Part shown: one piece after another, positions 59,610 through 64,000 of the stretch
How the letters are laid out: each line of letters begins with the position of its first letter
Numbering within the stretch: position 1 is the first letter of the stretch
From: Teredinibacter sp. KSP-S5-2
GTDB lineage: Bacteria > Pseudomonadota > Gammaproteobacteria > Pseudomonadales > Cellvibrionaceae
Reading direction: 5' to 3'
DNA: 64,000 bases
Assembly (NCBI RefSeq): GCF_032773895.1
Contig: NZ_CP120416.1
Coordinates: 2,788,001 to 2,852,000, forward strand
The notes under the pieces: model-generated
What the model was told of the DNA's origin: nothing
Database searches by the model: none
What the model saw: the letters and a program-made list of their open reading frames with translations, nothing else
Position numbers and translations under genes: made by a program

Positions 59610-59852
59610 TTGAACACTATTCACAACGAATTATTCAATGCCATTAGCGCAAAAAGAAATTGCACTATAACCTTTCGAGATGACCGCCCATGCAGCATGA
59701 GTATTGGCAAAGAAACATTGCCTCATATTATTCAAGCACTGCACAGTAAACGCTCAACGTCACCCCTCGATGGCCATCTGCCAGATAATAACCAAAAGGC
59801 ATGCCCAGTATTGTATCAGAACGTCACAGTATGTTATGGCCAACAAGGTTGA
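59610..59852 (+). CDS. Possible small protein, doubtful
   Basis: 80 residues beginning with a TTG and without a ribosome-binding site, in the gap between the CsgG-like operon and the DUF808 gene. The frame has no membrane or recognised domain. Listed only because it fills the gap; more likely not translated. Confidence 0.2.
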   Translation: MNTIHNELFNAISAKRNCTITFRDDRPCSMSIGKETLPHIIQALHSKRSTSPLDGHLPDNNQKACPVLYQNVTVCYGQQG

Positions 59853-59872
59853 AAGAGTGTAACACCCAGGAA

Positions 59873-60805
59873 TTATTCACCGTCAAACGAATAGTCGGCT
59901 TTTTTATCCATAACCCGGTGCCTAACCAGTTGCACAAGTTTTACCAAGCCAATTACCACAAAGCCCAGCAATAAACCAACCACACCACTAATTAGGATTT
60001 GTACGCTGGAAACCAACCAAGCCGATGCACTGTCGGGCAAAAATAATTCCGGCAAGTGATGAAAAAAAGAATCAAAGCCGTGGGTAATAATACCGCCCCC
60101 CACAAGGAACATAGCCAAAGTGCCTGCAACGGAAAGAAACTTCATCAACACTGGAGCCAACCATAATAGGAACTCCCCAACATAACGCAGTCGATTTTGC
60201 TCTATCAGGTGTAAACCTAAATCATCCAGCTTAACAATAGCCGCAACTAACCCATAAACCATTATCGTAATGCCCACTGCGACGACGGATACCACCAGGG
60301 TCTGAGTCATCATTGGCTGGCTCTGCACCGTGCCAAGCGCAATCACAATAATCTCCAAGCTAAGGATAAAGTCCGTTCGGATCGCTCCCGAGATTTTTGC
60401 CTTTTCAAGAGCAAGCAAATCAAGCACAGGTTCAGGAGAAGGAAGCACCGAATCGCCCTTGGCTTTGTGATGGAAAAGGAAATGACTCACCTTCTCCGCG
60501 CCCTCAAAACACAGGTAGGCACCGCCAATCATCAACACCGGGGTAATTAACCACGGCAGAAAAGCACTGACCAACAACACCACGGGGACAATAATCAACT
60601 TATTGACAAATGACCCTTTAGCGACCGCCCAAACAACCGGTAACTCCCGCTCTGCACGCACACCCTGTACCTGTTCGGCATTCACTGCCAGGTCATCCCC
60701 CAAAACACCTGCGGTTTTCTTGGCAGCAAGTTTCGACATTACAGCAATATCGTCCAGTAACGTCGCAATGTCATCGAGTAGCGTCAGTAAGCTGCCAGCG
60801 GCCAT
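59873..60805 (-). CDS. DUF808 family membrane protein (YedI-like)
   Basis: 310 residues from the ATG at 60805 (MAAGSLLTLLDDIA), preceded by AAGGA; a TTG nine codons earlier is rejected. Family signature LLTLLDDIATLLDDIAVMSKLAAKKTAGVLGDDLAVNAEQV, then about seven membrane helices with GGAYLCFEGAEKV. Function unknown. Single gene. Confidence 0.93.
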   Translation of the reverse strand: MAAGSLLTLLDDIATLLDDIAVMSKLAAKKTAGVLGDDLAVNAEQVQGVRAERELPVVWAVAKGSFVNKLIIVPVVLLVSAFLPWLITPVLMIGGAYLCFEGAEKVSHFLFHHKAKGDSVLPSPEPVLDLLALEKAKISGAIRTDFILSLEIIVIALGTVQSQPMMTQTLVVSVVAVGITIMVYGLVAAIVKLDDLGLHLIEQNRLRYVGEFLLWLAPVLMKFLSVAGTLAMFLVGGGIITHGFDSFFHHLPELFLPDSASAWLVSSVQILISGVVGLLLGFVVIGLVKLVQLVRHRVMDKKADYSFDGE

Positions 60806-61091
60806 AGTGTTGTCCTTACAGATTTCCGTCAATTGTATGCAGCTAACACCTCATCATGAGCCCTCTTATAGCTCGCATTGCTCTGGCGAATGAGGGGTTG
60901 AAGCAGTTAACCGTCTAATTATGTTGGCTTATGGTTTGGGAAGCATAAGCACCAGGCATGAGCATCCACACCACTAATACTTATGTTTGATATTCCCATA
61001 GAGTCTAAAAATTATTTTATGTATTTATTATTTGATTATGCGCTGAACTAGCCTAACCTTATAAACGTACATTTCGCGTAATAATACTTGA

Positions 61092-62558
61092 ATGAAATCC
61101 AGTAAGATAAGGATATTTTTCTCCAACAGCCTCCAAAATGCTCGCCTCAGAGAAATCTGTTGGGTGGCGGTTCTCTATGTCATCACCGCCAGAATTGGAC
61201 AATCGTTCGCCATTGAACCCGCAAACGTCACACCAGTGTGGATTCCATCCGGCGTCATGCTCGCGCTTGCACTATACCGTGGCCCACAGATATGGCCCGG
61301 CATATTTCTGGGCGCATTTCTCGGTAATATATGGGCGTACTTTTCCTTATCTTCCCTGACTGTTGCCACAAGCGCCATCGCAGCAGCAACGCTTAACGGG
61401 ATAGGCGACGCCCTAGCTCTCCCCGGTATCGCAATATTAATAAAATCGAGAATAGGTAAAGAACAACCCATCGAATCATTAAACAACCTTCTGTGCTTTT
61501 TTGTGCTCGGTGTGGTTGTCGGTCCGACGCTCAGTGCCGTGTTTGGTGTAGGAGGCTTATCGATTTTCGGTTTTATAGAAGGGCACAAAGCGACCTCCAT
61601 TTTCTTTACCTGGCTAATCGGTGATGCAACGGGGGCCCTGCTTTTCACTCCATTGATCTACTCCTGGTTAACGCCCAGAGAAAGCGCCCGGGAATCCACC
61701 TTAACCTTCGTTGCCTGCGTAATCTACTCGCTCATTCTAGCCACCCTGAGCTTTGATATTATTCGTCCAGGCAATTACTTTTTATACACCCTATTTTTGG
61801 GCTTGCCCGGATTATTTTTTATTCTGTTCAACTCCAGCCAGCGCTTAACCTTCACCGTTCAAGTTGTTGTTATTTCGGTGGCGATCGTAGCAACGGCATT
61901 TAACAAAGGTCCGTTTGCAGAACATGAGTCACATATCGCTTTGCTGAAACTCCAAATGTTCAGCTCCATTTTTTCTCTCGTGCTCTACATCGTTGCTATT
62001 TTTGGGCTGGAAAAAGCAAAAAGCAAAGCACTGCTTGAACAACGCAAAAACGAACTGGAACAGCTTTATCGACTGGATGCCTTAACCCAATTATGGAATC
62101 GTTATCGCATTCAGGAGTTTATCGAAATTGAGCTGGCACGCTTTCGCAGAGAACACCGCCCTTTTGGTGTAATTCTGATCGATATTGATGATTTTAAGAA
62201 AATAAATGATCAATATGGGCACAACACTGGTGATAAGGTTCTTGTCGAGCTGAGCCAATTAATAAAGTCACAAATTCGGGAAAGTGATTTACTTGGCAGA
62301 TGGGGTGGAGAAGAATTTATTCTCATAGCCAGTGATACAAGTATTGAATCTCTAACAATTTTTGCTGAAAAAATTCGACAATCGATAGAATCGTATCGTT
62401 TTTCAGTAAGCCAAAAAATAACCGTCAGCCTCGGTTTAACACTGGTGACACTTTCTGACAGCGAGCTCAGTTTGTTGGACCGAGCGGACGAAGCACTATA
62501 CCGTTCCAAAAGGTCCAGCAAAAACTGCGTATCGGTTTACGAAAATTCAAAAGCTTAA
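61092..62558 (+). CDS. MASE1-GGDEF diguanylate cyclase
   Basis: 488 residues. An N-terminal MASE1 sensor of eight or more membrane helices (VTPVWIPSGVMLALALYRGPQIWPGIFLGAFLGN), a short coiled segment, and a GGDEF domain (about 325-485) with active-site RWGGEEF and the inhibitory I-site RESD five residues before it. LDALTQLWNR marks the domain start. Synthesises c-di-GMP with product feedback. No EAL domain. Signal sensed by MASE1 unknown. Confidence 0.93.
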   Translation: MKSSKIRIFFSNSLQNARLREICWVAVLYVITARIGQSFAIEPANVTPVWIPSGVMLALALYRGPQIWPGIFLGAFLGNIWAYFSLSSLTVATSAIAAATLNGIGDALALPGIAILIKSRIGKEQPIESLNNLLCFFVLGVVVGPTLSAVFGVGGLSIFGFIEGHKATSIFFTWLIGDATGALLFTPLIYSWLTPRESARESTLTFVACVIYSLILATLSFDIIRPGNYFLYTLFLGLPGLFFILFNSSQRLTFTVQVVVISVAIVATAFNKGPFAEHESHIALLKLQMFSSIFSLVLYIVAIFGLEKAKSKALLEQRKNELEQLYRLDALTQLWNRYRIQEFIEIELARFRREHRPFGVILIDIDDFKKINDQYGHNTGDKVLVELSQLIKSQIRESDLLGRWGGEEFILIASDTSIESLTIFAEKIRQSIESYRFSVSQKITVSLGLTLVTLSDSELSLLDRADEALYRSKRSSKNCVSVYENSKA

Positions 62559-63108
62559 CCAACACCACGCAAACTCCTCACCTTCACTTTCGAAAAATAC
62601 AATCAATACAATATTTGAATTCACCGCCTTAGTTTTCGCATAAATTTTATTAATAATAAAAAACAACAATAAAGATCATTATTTACCCACAAGAAAAATT
62701 ACACGACTTTTTGTGGAGAATAATCATAGCCCTCAACTGACCAGACAAAATATTGAGAAAAAATAATTGTGATATAGATCATAAACACAAAAATTAATAC
62801 GAAAAATATTTCGCCTAAAAAACAAAAAAATTATAACGCCTAAAAACTTTTTATCTTAATTTAAAAAAGCGCTTTTTTTCCTTGTTTTTGTTAATAAATA
62901 TAAAAATAAATACACAATTACTTGCAGTATAAATCACATACAGTCCCCATAAACAACATGACAAACAGCAAATAGTAACGACACTCTCTCCAAATAAATC
63001 GCCACAAAAAACTTCAGATATAACTTTCGATTCCATCCCACCCCAAAAAATACACTTATAGTAATTAGACAAACAAGGCGACAAAATTAAAATTATGAGG
63101 AAAAAAAA
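62559..63108 (+). promoter_or_regulatory. Long AT-rich upstream region of the ketoacyl synthase gene
   Basis: 550 very AT-rich bases between the cyclase and the next gene. Poly-A/T tracts throughout suggest bent DNA or a silenced (H-NS-type) promoter region. A CRP-like site is described separately. No gene is seen; a minus-strand frame overlapping the next start is not convincing. Confidence 0.5.
62768..62783 (+). promoter_or_regulatory. Candidate CRP/Vfr-type site
   Basis: TGTGATATAGATCATA has the CRP consensus half TGTGA, six spacer bases and TCATA (one mismatch to TCACA). It lies 325 bases before the next start codon. Unproven. Confidence 0.35.
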
Positions 63109-64000
63109 ATGCAAAAAGATCTACAAATAAAAATTGCTGGTGTCGGCGCCTTTCTACCTCAAAACGTTGTAACAACGGAAGAGTTGATGCGTGAGGCACA
63201 GAGTAAAAAATTTGGCGTATCAGAAAACTTTTTAGGACGCGCCAGCGGTATTATTCAACGACGATTCTCTGATTCAGACGAAACATACGGTTACCTCGCT
63301 GTTCAGGCGTCACGCAAGGCATTAATCGACGCATCAATAGACCCACTGGACATAGACTGGGTTTTATTTTGCGGAATCGACCGAGATAAACCTGAACCTT
63401 CCACCGCACACGAAGTTCAAGCAGAAATCGGAGCGTGGAATGCCGCATGCCTGGACATCAGCAACGCCTGCATCGGCATGATCAGTGGTTTGGAAATTGC
63501 CGATTCATTTATTCGCGCAGGAAAAGCTGAAAATATTTTGTTGTGTACAGGAGAAAAACCCAGCCAGCTCTCCATTGATGCGATAAGACAGCTAAAACAA
63601 TCCAAAGAAAAAAGTTTATTTCGAAAATTACTTGGCGCGTTTACGGTTGGAGACGGGGGCGGTGCCATGATAATTTCCCGATCAGAAATTAACGAAGGAT
63701 GCATGTACATCAATACTCGATCGGATGGCGGATTGCGCGATTTATGTTATTACAAACACACGCCATACGGAATCGATTTTGAAATGAAGATGGAAGAAAT
63801 AAGTGGCGTAATGGTTAACAAACACAAAGAAATGATAGATGAAACTTACGACAAAGTTGGATGGAAACCAAATGAGGTAAATAAAATTTATTGTCACCAA
63901 GTAGGCGAGCGACCTCACAAAAAAATGATTGAATTGTCGAAAGTTACGCCAGAATGTGCGCCTAAGACTTATGATTTATTCGGGAACTTGACTAGCGCAA
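63109..64000 (+). CDS. 3-oxoacyl-ACP synthase III family protein (partial)
   Basis: The first 297 residues of a FabH-type thiolase-fold enzyme; the 3' end lies beyond the window. ATG at 63109 follows a GAGG ribosome-binding site eight bases upstream. Catalytic Cys in DISNACIGMISG, His in YCHQVGERPH and Asn in LFGNLTSA are visible, and GDGGGAMIIS is the usual loop. The sequence is far from housekeeping FabH, so this is probably the first gene of a lipid or polyketide-like secondary-metabolism operon. Substrate unknown. Confidence 0.85.
   Translation, partial: MQKDLQIKIAGVGAFLPQNVVTTEELMREAQSKKFGVSENFLGRASGIIQRRFSDSDETYGYLAVQASRKALIDASIDPLDIDWVLFCGIDRDKPEPSTAHEVQAEIGAWNAACLDISNACIGMISGLEIADSFIRAGKAENILLCTGEKPSQLSIDAIRQLKQSKEKSLFRKLLGAFTVGDGGGAMIISRSEINEGCMYINTRSDGGLRDLCYYKHTPYGIDFEMKMEEISGVMVNKHKEMIDETYDKVGWKPNEVNKIYCHQVGERPHKKMIELSKVTPECAPKTYDLFGNLTSA

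Noticed and set aside
62851-63114. 87-codon minus-strand frame upstream of the ketoacyl synthase
   Set aside because: Overlaps the start and ribosome-binding site of the real gene, and consists of low-complexity hydrophobic residues from AT-rich DNA.

Overview
The window looks like chromosome of a marine or plant-polymer-associated gammaproteobacterium of the Cellvibrionaceae type (Saccharophagus/Teredinibacter/Cellvibrio relatives). The evidence is the Pseudomonas-like TCA locus (gltA divergent from sdhCDAB-sucAB-lpd-sucCD), a split cobalamin-dependent ribonucleotide reductase (nrdJa/nrdJb), and secreted proteins whose carbohydrate-binding-type modules are joined by long poly-serine linkers. 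The genus is inferred, not proven.

Layout. 0-3.6 kb: partial MDR oxidoreductase, rdgC, a periplasmic L,D-transpeptidase-like protein and a delta-class-type carbonic anhydrase, all on the minus strand. 3.8-17.5 kb: the TCA block. 17.5-23.2 kb: a LapG-type periplasmic protease, then a GldA / fused GldFG / DUF4340 ABC operon. 23.6-31.3 kb: a secreted PKD/cysteine-rich-module protein, a chemoreceptor, a DeaD/CsdA helicase with a long leader, and a GlyGly-CTERM surface protein. 31.7-43.8 kb: gnd, an MBL hydrolase, gloA, a membrane acyltransferase, a secreted serine protease with poly-serine linkers and a CBM5/12-like end, a small outer-membrane barrel divergent from a MerR regulator, a methyltransferase, DUF2461 and an alpha/beta hydrolase. 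43.9-46.9 kb: nrdJb and nrdJa.

47.4-57.8 kb reads as an accessory island: a Vat-type acetyltransferase, a run of small AT-rich minus-strand genes for lipoproteins and membrane proteins, an IS3-family element reduced to 736 bp but keeping both inverted repeats, a gene fragment beside it, and a three-gene operon that is the most interesting object here. That operon encodes a small SinR/Cas2-like protein, a half-size HsdS specificity subunit, and an HsdM-like protein whose SAM-binding and catalytic motifs are both altered (DPKCGAAHLL; SAPF where NPPF is expected). There is no HsdR. It is preceded by a long structured non-coding leader. This looks like a type I restriction-modification derivative turned into something other than a methylation system.

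57.8-64 kb: a CsgG / DUF4810 / DUF799 lipoprotein operon, a DUF808 membrane protein, a MASE1-GGDEF diguanylate cyclase, and, after a 550-base AT-rich region with a CRP-like site, the start of a ketoacyl synthase III-type gene that runs off the window. No tRNA, rRNA or CRISPR array was recognised.
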